Part shown: positions 54,623 to 63,705 of the stretch, piece by piece
Layout of the letters: each line of letters begins with the position of its first letter
Numbering within the stretch: the first letter of the stretch is position 1
Assembly (NCBI RefSeq): GCF_900103445.1
Contig: NZ_FNHS01000006.1
Span: forward strand, 248,001-312,000
From: Methylobacterium phyllostachyos
GTDB lineage: Bacteria; Pseudomonadota; Alphaproteobacteria; Rhizobiales; Beijerinckiaceae
Length of the DNA stretch: 64,000 nucleotides
Reading direction: 5' to 3'
Notes under the pieces: model-generated
What the model was told of the DNA's origin: nothing
What the model saw: only the letters and a program-made list of their open reading frames with translations
Databases searched by the model: none
Position numbers and translations under genes: made by a program

Positions 54623-54716
54623 CGCGTGAGCATCAGTCGCGGGCGGTCAGCGAGACCCGGTGCGGTGAGGTCGTTCGCACCGACGCTGCAAGGCCGGCCG
54701 AGCCGGATCGGAACGG

Positions 54717-54742
54717 GGAGGCTCACGCGTACGTGAGCCTCC
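54717..54742. terminator. Bidirectional hairpin between tatC and tyrS
   Basis: GGAGGCTCACG and its complement form a perfect 11-base stem around CGTA between the convergent tatC and tyrS genes. It is symmetrical and may terminate both; no T-run is evident on either strand. Confidence 0.65.
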
Positions 54743-54781
54743 GGTCTGCCTGATGCGACGGCACCAGCCGAGCAGCGGCTG

Positions 54782-56053
54782 TCAGGCCACGCGCAGCAAC
54801 ACGTGCTTTTTCTTGCCGAAGGAGAGCTTGATGACGCCCTCCGTCGTCAGGTCGCCTTGGCCGAGCACGGCCTTCTCGTCCGTCACCGGCACATCGTTGA
54901 CGCGCAGGCCGCCGCCCTTGATCTGGCGCCGCGCTTCGCTGGTCGAGGGAACCAGCTTGGCGATATCCGGCCCAAAGGCCGTCAACACGCCAAGCCCTGC
55001 TTCCAACGTCGCTGCCGGAACGGTGACGCTCGGCAGGTCGGCCGCGAGCGTCCCCTCCACGAAGGTCTTGCGCGCCGTCTCGGCCGCCGCCTCTGCGGCC
55101 TCGCGGCCGTGCATCAGGGCTGTCGCCTCCGTGGCCAACACCGTCTTGGCGGTATTGATCTCAGCCCCAGCCAGTGCCGCCAACCGGGCGATCTCGTCCA
55201 TCGGTAGCAGGGTGAACAGCTTGAGGAAGCGGGCCACGTCCGCATCCTCGGTGTTCCGCCAGAACTGCCAGTAATCGTAGGGCTTCAGCATGTCCGGGTT
55301 GAGCCAGACGGCGCCCGCGGCGGTCTTGCCCATCTTGGCGCCCGACGAGGTGGTCAGGAGCGGGCAGGTCAGGGCGTAGAGCTGCGGCGTGCCCATGCGG
55401 CGGCCGAGATCGATGCCGTTGACGATGTTGCCCCACTGGTCCGACCCGCCCATCTGCATCACGCAGCCGTAGCGCCGGTTCAGCTCGACGAAGTCGTAGG
55501 ACTGGAGGATCATGTAGTTGAACTCCAGGAACGAGAGTTCCTGGTCGCGTTCCAGGCGCAGGCGCACGCTGTCCATCGACAGCATGCGGTTCACCGAGAA
55601 ATGGCGGCCTACATCGCGCAGCATCTCGATGTAGTTGAGCTTGGTCAGCCACTCGGCGTTGTCGACCATCACGGCGTCGTTCGTGCCCTCGCCGAAGCGC
55701 AGGAACCGGTCGAAGGTCTTGCGGATCTCGGCCTTGTTGGCGTCGATCTGCTCGACGGTGAGGATCTTGCGCGTCTCGTCGCGCCCGGACGGGTCGCCGA
55801 CCCGCGTGGTGCCGCCGCCCATCAGCGCGATCGGCTTGGCACCGGTGGCCTGCAGCCAGTGCAGCATCATGATCGAGAGCAGATGCCCGACATGCAGCGA
55901 GGGCGCCGTGCAATCGTAGCCGACATAGGTGGTCAGCCGGCCTTCGAGGGCCGCCGCGTCGATCCCGGCGAGGTCGGAGGTCTGGTGGATATAGCCGCGC
56001 TCGGTCAGGATCCGGAGAAAATCCGATTTCGGCGCAAAGCTCTCGGCGGTCAT
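54782..56053 (-). CDS. tyrS: Tyrosyl-tRNA synthetase
   Basis: A 423-residue class I synthetase. It has [12 protein letters not shown] (HIGH motif), [15 protein letters not shown] and [11 protein letters not shown] (tyrosine and ATP pocket), [12 protein letters not shown] (KMSKS loop variant) and a C-terminal S4-like domain ([15 protein letters not shown]). Standard bacterial type. It is convergent with tatC and divergent from anmK. Confidence 0.97.
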   Translation of the reverse strand: MTAESFAPKSDFLRILTERGYIHQTSDLAGIDAAALEGRLTTYVGYDCTAPSLHVGHLLSIMMLHWLQATGAKPIALMGGGTTRVGDPSGRDETRKILTVEQIDANKAEIRKTFDRFLRFGEGTNDAVMVDNAEWLTKLNYIEMLRDVGRHFSVNRMLSMDSVRLRLERDQELSFLEFNYMILQSYDFVELNRRYGCVMQMGGSDQWGNIVNGIDLGRRMGTPQLYALTCPLLTTSSGAKMGKTAAGAVWLNPDMLKPYDYWQFWRNTEDADVARFLKLFTLLPMDEIARLAALAGAEINTAKTVLATEATALMHGREAAEAAAETARKTFVEGTLAADLPSVTVPAATLEAGLGVLTAFGPDIAKLVPSTSEARRQIKGGGLRVNDVPVTDEKAVLGQGDLTTEGVIKLSFGKKKHVLLRVA

Positions 56054-56176
56054 GGATACAATCTCGGGTCGCGTGCTGGCGCGACAGGCCGATGGCCCGC
56101 ATGCTAGCTCGCGCTGGGTTCAGGATACGGCGCGCTCTTAGCAGGGCGTTGGCCGAAAGGCACGGGGCGGAACGGC

Positions 56177-57310
56177 ATGGCGATGATGCGCGCGATCGGG
56201 CTGATGAGCGGCACCTCGCTGGACGGCGTCGACATCGCGCTGATCGAGACCGACGGTGAGCGGGTGCACGTGGTCAAGGGCCACAACAATTTCCTGGAGC
56301 CGCTGGGGCCGACCGGATATCGCGGCTACGCGGACGACGAGAAGGCGCTGCTGCGTGCGGCCACGAAGGATGCGGAGTCCGTGCTTCATCCCGGCGATCG
56401 GCCCGGCCGCCTGCCGGAGGCGGAGGCCTTCGTCACGCAGGCCCATGCCGAAGCGGTGGAACGCTTTCTGGAAGAAAACGGCCTGAATGCCGCCGAGATC
56501 GACGTCATCGGCTTCCACGGGCAGACCGTGATCCATCGGCCAAACCAGCGCCTCTCGATCCAGATCGGCGACGGACAGGCGTTGGCAACGCGGCTCGGCA
56601 TTCCGGTCGTTTCGGACTTGCGCCGGGCCGATATCGAGGCGGGCGGGCAGGGGGCGCCGCTGGTGCCGGTGTTCCACAAGGCGCTCGCCGAAGCGTCGGG
56701 CTTCGACGGGCCGTTCGGCATCCTCAATATCGGCGGGGTCGCCAACGCGACTTTGATCGACTCGAAGGGCGGCGTGATCGCCTTCGACACCGGCCCCGGC
56801 AACGCCCTGATCGATGAATGGATGCAGGAGCGCGAGGGCAAGAACCTCGACGATGGCGGCCGCACCGCCGCCCGGGGCCGGCCGGACGAGCAGCTGCTCG
56901 CGTGGCTGCTGACGCACCCGTTCTTCTTCCGAAAGCCGCCGAAATCGCTTGATCGGAACTGGTTCTCGCACAAGTTGGCGGGGCAGCTCTCGACGGAGGA
57001 CGGCGCCGCGACGCTCACCACCTTCACGGCGCGCGCCGTGGCCCGCGCCCTGGACCACGCCCCCGAGATCCCGACGCGCTGGATCGTGGCCGGCGGCGGT
57101 GCCCGCAACGGCGAGTTGGTGCGGCTGCTGAACTACCATCTGCGCGCCGAGATCACGACGGCCGACGCGATCGGCTGGTCCTCGGCTTATCTGGAGGCGC
57201 AGGCCTTCGCCTACCTCGCGGTACGCTCCCTCAAGGGGCTGCCCATTACGTTCCCGTCGACGACCGGGGTTCGCGAGCCCATGACCGGCGGGGTTCTGGC
57301 GCGGCCGTGA
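56177..57310 (+). CDS. anmK: Anhydro-N-acetylmuramic acid kinase
   Basis: A 377-residue enzyme that phosphorylates 1,6-anhydro-MurNAc during peptidoglycan recycling, downstream of NagZ. Family motifs are GLMSGTSLDGVDIALIET, GFHGQTVIHRP, VPVFHKALA, FDTGPGNALIDEWM and AGGGARNGEL. The ATG at 56177 starts the conserved region. Its stop overlaps the start of the MrcB-like gene (GTGA), and two tiny membrane-protein genes follow, making a compact four-gene operon. Confidence 0.95.
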   Translation: MAMMRAIGLMSGTSLDGVDIALIETDGERVHVVKGHNNFLEPLGPTGYRGYADDEKALLRAATKDAESVLHPGDRPGRLPEAEAFVTQAHAEAVERFLEENGLNAAEIDVIGFHGQTVIHRPNQRLSIQIGDGQALATRLGIPVVSDLRRADIEAGGQGAPLVPVFHKALAEASGFDGPFGILNIGGVANATLIDSKGGVIAFDTGPGNALIDEWMQEREGKNLDDGGRTAARGRPDEQLLAWLLTHPFFFRKPPKSLDRNWFSHKLAGQLSTEDGAATLTTFTARAVARALDHAPEIPTRWIVAGGGARNGELVRLLNYHLRAEITTADAIGWSSAYLEAQAFAYLAVRSLKGLPITFPSTTGVREPMTGGVLARP

Positions 57311-57930
57311 GCCTCGGCTACGCGCTTCAGCGGATCATCGAGGAATACCCGCTCGCCCGGCTCGATCCGCCGGCCGGGCACCCGCTCGCCGCGGTGATCC
57401 GGAAGGGCGCGCCGGGTGAGCTGCGCGGCGCGCTGGCATCGATCGACGGGCCTTTCCTCGTGAAGGGCAGCCCGGGGCGCGGAGCCAAGTGGGCCGCCGT
57501 GCCGTGGATTGCGATCTTCGATCCTGCGATTACCACCAGCGCGACCCGAGGCTACTACCTCGTCTACCTCTTCCCGACGCACCGCGAGGCGGTACACCTG
57601 TCGCTGGCACAGGGGACGGTGGCGGCCATCCGCGAGCACGGAGCCGGCGCGGGCGATCATCTCCGGACGAGCGGGGCCATGCTCCGGGCACGCCTCACCG
57701 ATTTCGCCGACCGGCTGCCAAATGACACCATCAGCCTCGGCACGGCGGGCGAGCTGCCGGAGGGCTACGAGGCGGCGCATATCCTGGGGCTCACCTACGA
57801 TCGCGACGCGCTCGGCGATGAGCGGCGGCTGCGGGCCGATCTTGCGGTGGCTGTCACGGCCTACCGGGCGCTGAAGGCGCGGGGTGGCCTTACTGAGGAA
57901 GGTCGGTCCATGCCGGGGCCCGGCGGTTAG
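57307..57930 (+). CDS. Free-standing MrcB-like N-terminal domain protein (DUF3578)
   Basis: A 207-residue protein that matches only the N-terminal domain of McrB-like restriction proteins: VKGSPGRGAKWAAVPWIAIF, then DPAITTSATRGYYLVYLF and VHLSLAQGTVAAI. In McrBC the domain reads modified cytosine in DNA, and the GTPase and nuclease parts cut. Here the protein ends after the domain; no AAA+ GTPase or McrC gene is nearby. The GTG start overlaps the anmK stop, so it is translationally coupled to a wall-recycling enzyme. The function is unknown; I infer DNA or ligand binding only. Confidence 0.8.
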   Translation: MSLGYALQRIIEEYPLARLDPPAGHPLAAVIRKGAPGELRGALASIDGPFLVKGSPGRGAKWAAVPWIAIFDPAITTSATRGYYLVYLFPTHREAVHLSLAQGTVAAIREHGAGAGDHLRTSGAMLRARLTDFADRLPNDTISLGTAGELPEGYEAAHILGLTYDRDALGDERRLRADLAVAVTAYRALKARGGLTEEGRSMPGPGG

Positions 57931-57932
57931 CG

Positions 57933-58136
57933 ATGCGCAGCGCGACGTACGTCAACGCAATTGCGGGATCGATCTTCACGGTAGGCGGTTTGGCGCCGAT
58001 CTTTGCAGTGCTCTACACATCCGGCCCACCGGGCCTTCCGGTGCCGCTCATCGTCGGATTGTCGGTAATTTGCTGGATCACAAGCGGCACCCTACATTAC
58101 CCAGCATGGCGCTATCTGAGGGAGTTGCAAGGATGA
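57933..58136 (+). CDS. Small two-helix membrane protein (67 aa), unknown
   Basis: A 67-residue protein with two hydrophobic segments (about residues 7-29 and 37-54) around a short PPGLPV turn and a polar C-terminus (YPAWRYLRELQG). It starts two bases after the MrcB-like gene stop and its own stop overlaps the next start by ATGA. A weak GGCGG precedes the ATG. No family is recognised. The tight spacing supports expression as part of the anmK operon. Confidence 0.6.
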   Translation: MRSATYVNAIAGSIFTVGGLAPIFAVLYTSGPPGLPVPLIVGLSVICWITSGTLHYPAWRYLRELQG

Positions 58137-58234
58137 GCCTCCTCGACGTCATCGCTCTGCTCAGCGTGCCGGTAGCCGCCCTCGTCCTGGGTTTGGGCGC
58201 TCTCCGTTACGCGCGTTGGGCGGATGGGCGCTGA
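58133..58234 (+). CDS. Mini membrane protein (33 aa), unknown
   Basis: A 33-residue protein, MSLLDVIALLSVPVAALVLG being its N-terminal part, with one hydrophobic helix and a short basic end (RYARWADGR). The start ATG overlaps the upstream stop as ATGA. AAGG lies just before the ATG. It is shorter than automatic gene-calling cutoffs. Very small single-helix proteins often regulate membrane complexes, but no partner is indicated. Confidence 0.5.
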   Translation: MSLLDVIALLSVPVAALVLGLGALRYARWADGR

Positions 58235-58348
58235 GAGGCTGCCGAAGCGCGTGCAAATCGATCCCGCGGTTCGGGCTCAACCAGAAGCGTGAAGGAATCG
58301 GGCCGCCGGTTTGTGCCCCCGCCGCTCCCGCGCTAAGGCAGCCGGGCC

Positions 58349-59449
58349 ATGTCGCACAACACCTTCGGCCACCTGTTCCGCGTCACGACCTTCGGCGAGA
58401 GCCACGGGGTCGCGCTGGGCTGCGTGGTCGATGGCTGCCCGCCCGGCCTGCCGCTGGAGGCGGAGGAGATCCAGGCGGAGCTCGACCGGCGCAAGCCCGG
58501 CCAGTCGCGCTTCACCACGCAGCGCCGCGAGCCCGATCAGGTGAAGATCCTGTCCGGCGTCTTCGCGGACGACCGCACCGATGGGCGCCAGTTCACCACC
58601 GGCACGCCGATCGCGCTGATGATCGAGAACACGGATCAGCGCTCGAAGGACTATTCCGAGATCCGCGACAGCTACCGGCCCGGCCACGCCGACTACACCT
58701 ACGATGCCAAGTACGGCATCCGCGACTATCGCGGCGGTGGCCGCTCCTCCGCGCGCGAGACCGCCGCGCGCGTGGCCGCCGGCGCCGTGGCCCGCAAGGT
58801 CATCCCCGGGATCACTATCCGGGCGGCCCTGGTGCAGATGGGCCCGCACGCCATCGACCGGTCCCGCTGGGACTGGGCGGAAGTGGAGCGCAACCCGTTC
58901 TTCTGTCCCGATGCCGAGACGGCGACGTTCTACGAGAGCTACCTCGACGCGATCCGGAAGGACGGTTCGTCGGTGGGCGCCATCATCGAGGTGGTGGCCG
59001 AGGGCGTCCCGCCGGGCCTCGGCGCGCCGATCTACGGCAAGCTCGACGCGGATCTCGCCGCCGCCATGATGTCGATCAACGCCGTGAAGGGCGTCGAGAT
59101 CGGCGACGGCTTTGCGGCGGCGGCCCTGCGCGGCGAGGACAACGCCGACGAGATGCGCGCCGGCAACGATGGGCGCCCCCGCTTCCTGGCCAATCACGCG
59201 GGTGGTATCCTCGGCGGCATCTCCAGCGGCGAGCCCGTGGTGGTGCGCTTCGCCGTGAAGCCGACCTCCTCGATCCTGACCCCGCGGCGCTCCGTCACCC
59301 GCGACGGCACCGAGGTGGACCTCGTCACCAAGGGCCGCCACGATCCCTGCGTCGGTATCCGCGCCGTGCCGGTGGCGGAGGCCATGATGGCGTGCGTGCT
59401 CGCCGATCACACCCTGCGCCATCGCGGACAGGTCGGGCAGCAGGCCTGA
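58349..59449 (+). CDS. aroC: Chorismate synthase
   Basis: A 366-residue FMN-dependent enzyme forming chorismate, the last common step of aromatic synthesis. Signatures are [20 protein letters not shown], the [20 protein letters not shown] stretch (GHADYT) and [17 protein letters not shown], and the C-terminal [15 protein letters not shown]. Length is normal. It is followed by ribB after 28 bases. Confidence 0.97.
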   Translation: MSHNTFGHLFRVTTFGESHGVALGCVVDGCPPGLPLEAEEIQAELDRRKPGQSRFTTQRREPDQVKILSGVFADDRTDGRQFTTGTPIALMIENTDQRSKDYSEIRDSYRPGHADYTYDAKYGIRDYRGGGRSSARETAARVAAGAVARKVIPGITIRAALVQMGPHAIDRSRWDWAEVERNPFFCPDAETATFYESYLDAIRKDGSSVGAIIEVVAEGVPPGLGAPIYGKLDADLAAAMMSINAVKGVEIGDGFAAAALRGEDNADEMRAGNDGRPRFLANHAGGILGGISSGEPVVVRFAVKPTSSILTPRRSVTRDGTEVDLVTKGRHDPCVGIRAVPVAEAMMACVLADHTLRHRGQVGQQA

Positions 59450-59477
59450 TCCCGGTTGCGATTCCAACGTCTCGAGA

Positions 59478-60560
59478 ATGCCCGTGCCACACTGCACCGT
59501 TACTGAGGCCATCGCGGCCTTCGCCAAGGGCGAGATCGTCGTCGTCACCGACGATGACGACCGCGAGAACGAGGGCGACCTCGTCGTCGCGGCCTCGCTC
59601 TGCACGCCGGAGAAGATGGCGTTCATCATCCGCAACACCTGCGGCATCGTCTGCGCGCCGATCACGCAGAGCGAGGCGCGGCGGCTGCACCTCGCGCCGA
59701 TGGTCGCCTCGAATGATGCGCCGCTCGGCACCGCCTTCACCGTGACGGTTGATGTGAAGCACGGGCTGACCACAGGAATCTCGGCCGAGCAGCGCTGCAA
59801 TACGGTCCGGGCGCTGGCCAACGGCAACATGGGCGCGGGCGACTTCGTGCGCCCCGGACACGTCTTCCCCCTGATCGCCCGGGATGGCGGCGTGCTCATG
59901 CGCTCGGGTCACACCGAGGCCGCAGTCGACCTCTGCCGCTTGGCGGAACTGCCCCCCGTCGGCGTGATCTGCGAGCTCGCCAACGACGACGGCACGGTGA
60001 TGAAGGGGCCGCAGATCGAGGCTTTCGCCGAGAAGCACAAGCTCAAGCAGGTCTCGGTGGCCGATCTCATCGCATACCGGCAGGCTCGGGACCGGCTGGT
60101 AGAGCGGGTCGGGCATTTCCCCGTCCGGTCGAACCATGGCGACTTGAATGCCTACGTCTTCTCGACGCCCTTCGAGACGATCCAGCAATTCGCCTTCGTG
60201 ATGGGGGAGATCGGCGACGGACGCGACGTGCTGGTGCGCCTCCACCGCTCCAACGTCGCGGCCGACGTGATCGGCGGCGGCAAGCAGATCGACGCGGTGC
60301 TGAAGCGCTTCGCGGCGGCCGGGCGCGGGGTGCTGGTCTATCTCCGCGACGGGACAGCGGGCGTCCCGGTGAAGAGCGTCACCGACGAGGGCACGGAGGC
60401 CCTGCGCGCCCGCCAGTGGCGCGAGGTCGGCCTCGGGGCGCAGATCCTGCGGGACCTTGGTGTGGTCTCGTTCCGCAATCTCGCGACCTCGTCGCGCGCC
60501 TATGTCGGCCTGTCGGGCTTCGGCATCGAGCACCTGGGCGACGAGCCGCTGGAGGCGTAA
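59478..60560 (+). CDS. ribB: 3,4-dihydroxy-2-butanone-4-phosphate synthase with degenerate GCH2 domain
   Basis: A 360-residue two-part protein. The first 210 residues are an intact DHBP synthase (DDDDRENEGDLVVAA, GISAEQRCNT, RSGHTEAAVDLCRLA) making the four-carbon precursor of riboflavin. The C-terminal part has the GTP cyclohydrolase II fold, but the zinc-binding cysteines are missing: where active enzymes read LVRLHSECLTGD, this one reads LVRLHRSNVAADV. So only the DHBP synthase step is expected; a separate RibA must exist elsewhere. This state is common in alphaproteobacteria. Confidence 0.93.
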   Translation: MPVPHCTVTEAIAAFAKGEIVVVTDDDDRENEGDLVVAASLCTPEKMAFIIRNTCGIVCAPITQSEARRLHLAPMVASNDAPLGTAFTVTVDVKHGLTTGISAEQRCNTVRALANGNMGAGDFVRPGHVFPLIARDGGVLMRSGHTEAAVDLCRLAELPPVGVICELANDDGTVMKGPQIEAFAEKHKLKQVSVADLIAYRQARDRLVERVGHFPVRSNHGDLNAYVFSTPFETIQQFAFVMGEIGDGRDVLVRLHRSNVAADVIGGGKQIDAVLKRFAAAGRGVLVYLRDGTAGVPVKSVTDEGTEALRARQWREVGLGAQILRDLGVVSFRNLATSSRAYVGLSGFGIEHLGDEPLEA

Positions 60561-60568
60561 GCGGCCCG

Positions 60569-61186
60569 TCAGGCGCGGCGCGCGACCGTCCAGATCGCGG
60601 CGCCCGCCATGATGGCGGCGGCGCTGCGATTGAGCCGCCGGTGGAACGCGGCCGTTTGCAACGCATGCCGCGCCCGCGACGCCAGGGCAGCATACGGTGT
60701 CATCACCGCAACCAGGACGAGGGCCGTAACGGCGACGAGCACGGCGAAGTCGCTCAAGCTGACGGCCCGCAGATCCAGGAGGGTCGGCAGCACCGCGAGG
60801 TAGAAGACGATCGTCTTCGGGTTGGCGAGCGTGACAGTGAGACCGGCGAGGAAGCTCGCGAGGGGGCGGTCGGCACTGCGGCTTGCCACGGGCTGCGCTC
60901 GGGCCGCGGCGCGCCAGAGATGGATCGCCAGATAGCCAAGATACAGGCCGGCGCCGATCCGGACCACAACGAACACGTCGCCGAGCGCCTCAGCCACGCG
61001 GGTCAGCCCGAACACGGCGGCCGCCAGGAAGGTCAGATCGCCCAGCATCAGGCCCGCGGCGAACGCCATTCCGGCCCAGAAACCCGAAGCCAGCGCCCGG
61101 GCGACGAGAGCCACGACCCCCGGGCCCGGGATTGCGGCCGCGACGCCCAGCGCCAACGCGTAGGCCAGGAAACCGGCCATCGTCAT
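60569..61186 (-). CDS. LysE/RhtB family amino-acid exporter
   Basis: A 205-residue membrane protein with about six hydrophobic segments. The family signature GPGVVALVARALASGFWAG lies near the N-terminus, and LANPKTIVFYLAVLPTLL in the second half. LysE/RhtB proteins export amino acids such as homoserine, threonine or lysine; the substrate cannot be read. It ends nine bases from convergent ribB. Confidence 0.88.
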   Translation of the reverse strand: MTMAGFLAYALALGVAAAIPGPGVVALVARALASGFWAGMAFAAGLMLGDLTFLAAAVFGLTRVAEALGDVFVVVRIGAGLYLGYLAIHLWRAAARAQPVASRSADRPLASFLAGLTVTLANPKTIVFYLAVLPTLLDLRAVSLSDFAVLVAVTALVLVAVMTPYAALASRARHALQTAAFHRRLNRSAAAIMAGAAIWTVARRA

Positions 61187-61312
61187 CGCGCAGATCCTGG
61201 CCGACGGTTGGCGGCCGGCGACATGAAGCGGCTCAGCGCTGACATGATCCTGATTCCCCCGAAAGCCCGAGGCTACGGCGGGATCCGGCGCCCTCGCAAC
61301 CGTCGCTCGTGC

Positions 61313-62242
<930 letters not shown>

Positions 62243-62423
62243 GACGGTCGCTCCCGGGTCCGATCCTGTCGCGCGCCTGCAACAGGAGCCGGCAATGTGC
62301 CACGGTCGCAACGCGCGGACTACGGCCGCGTGCCCGCCACGATTAGGCTTGGTTCGATTGTCTTCAGATTTTCCCAGTCACCGAACGGTCTTCGGTGCGG
62401 GATCGAACGTCGAGCCCGGCCGC

Positions 62424-63002
62424 ATGCGCATCGTCCCGATCATCGTCTGTGCCGGTCTCCTGGCGGGCTGCACCTTCAAGGGCGTGCCCGACCCGGCCCT
62501 TTCCGCGCGCGACGCGGAATTCATGGCGCTCGTGCCGGATGCAGAGTTCGATCCGCACTTCGCCCGGTACGAGATCAGCGATCCGACCCATGAGCCACCC
62601 GGCACCATCGTGGTCGAGACGAAGGAGCGTCAGCTCTACCTCGTCCAGCATGGCGGAAAGGCGCTCCGCTACGGCGTCTCGGTGGGCGACGAGGCCTACG
62701 GCTGGACCGGTCAGGCGACCGTCGACCGCAAGGCGGAATGGCCGGCCTGGAATCCACCGGCCGAGATGATCAAGCGCTGGCCGCATGTCCACGCCATGCA
62801 GGGCGGCCCGATGAACCCGCTGGGCGCCCGCGCCCTCTACCTGTCGGATCACGGCAAGGACACGCTCTACCGGATTCACGGTACCAACGAGCCGGAGAAG
62901 ATCGGGCAGGCGGTCTCGTCGGGCTGCATCCGCATGCGCAACATCGACGTGGTCGACCTCTACAATCGCGTGCCTGTGGGCGCGACGGTCATCGTTCGGT
63001 AA
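62424..63002 (+). CDS. L,D-transpeptidase family lipoprotein (ErfK/YbiS type)
   Basis: A 192-residue exported YkuD-domain protein. The N-terminus MRIVPIIVCAGLLAGC is a lipoprotein signal (Cys16). The YkuD core runs from about residue 60 with GTIVVETKERQLYLV, then HGTNEPEKIGQAVSSGCIRM with the catalytic Cys near residue 171. It is a second, shorter L,D-transpeptidase in the window and lacks the LdtD scaffold; members link lipoproteins or stem peptides. The following gap has a 16-base palindrome. Confidence 0.9.
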   Translation: MRIVPIIVCAGLLAGCTFKGVPDPALSARDAEFMALVPDAEFDPHFARYEISDPTHEPPGTIVVETKERQLYLVQHGGKALRYGVSVGDEAYGWTGQATVDRKAEWPAWNPPAEMIKRWPHVHAMQGGPMNPLGARALYLSDHGKDTLYRIHGTNEPEKIGQAVSSGCIRMRNIDVVDLYNRVPVGATVIVR

Positions 63003-63052
63003 CGCAACCGGTCAACGTCCCAATAAGCCTGCTTGCTTGGGGGGTGTTTACC

Positions 63053-63068
63053 TGAACTTCCGTTCAGA
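63053..63068. promoter_or_regulatory. Palindrome upstream of the 146-residue gene
   Basis: CTGAACTTCCGTTCAG is a perfect six-base inverted repeat (CTGAAC/GTTCAG) around TTCC, 97 bases before the gene at 63165 and after the L,D-transpeptidase stop. It resembles TetR-type operators, but no such regulator is nearby. Confidence 0.4.
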
Positions 63069-63164
63069 TCTGGCCATTAACTTCTGGCAGGGAAGCCGTC
63101 CCGTAAGTTGAAGACACACAGGGACTAGCGCCGACCGCAGCAAAGGTCGGGGAGGCAGGCGACC

Positions 63165-63605
63165 ATGACCATGATTTCCGTTCAACAGTTCTGCAACCAT
63201 GCCGTTTCGACCGGCACGATCAGCGACGAGGACCTGCTCGTCCTCAAGCGCGAGGTTCTCCCCGAAGGCCTGATGACCCGCGAGGAGGCCGACCTGCTGA
63301 TCGCCCTGGAGCGCGCGGTCATCGGCTCTGACGCCTTCGCCGACTTCCTCGTGGCCTTGGTCGTCGATTTCGCCGTGTGGGGCACCCGGCCGACCGGGTA
63401 CATCGACCGTGACGTGGCCGCCTGGCTCGCCGCTTCGCTCAGCGGCCGGGATGGTCCGAGCCCGGTCGGTGCGCGGATCGCCATGGAGATCGTCCGGGAA
63501 GCTCAGGGCAGCGCCGAATCGCTGATGGCCTTCGCCCTCGAAGCAAACCGCCGGATCCGCGACGCCGTCCAGCCCGCGCGCATGAGCTTTGCACTGGCGG
63601 CCTGA
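63165..63605 (+). CDS. Hypothetical protein (146 aa)
   Basis: A 146-residue soluble, helix-rich protein of unknown function. The first part ([40 protein letters not shown]) has paired helix-loop segments reminiscent of EF-hand or TerB-like arrays, but no ligand pattern is complete. It starts at ATG 63165 after GGAGGCAGGCGACC. It precedes the biotin carboxylase gene by 100 bases. I do not recognise the family. Confidence 0.7.
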   Translation: MTMISVQQFCNHAVSTGTISDEDLLVLKREVLPEGLMTREEADLLIALERAVIGSDAFADFLVALVVDFAVWGTRPTGYIDRDVAAWLAASLSGRDGPSPVGARIAMEIVREAQGSAESLMAFALEANRRIRDAVQPARMSFALAA

Positions 63606-63705
63606 GCCTCCGACAAAGGCGCAGCTTCCGTCTGTCGCGCAACTGATCTATCGGGACAGTCAAGCCGGTGCGCAGTCCGGCGATCTCGGAAGCAGTGCGC
63701 CAGCG

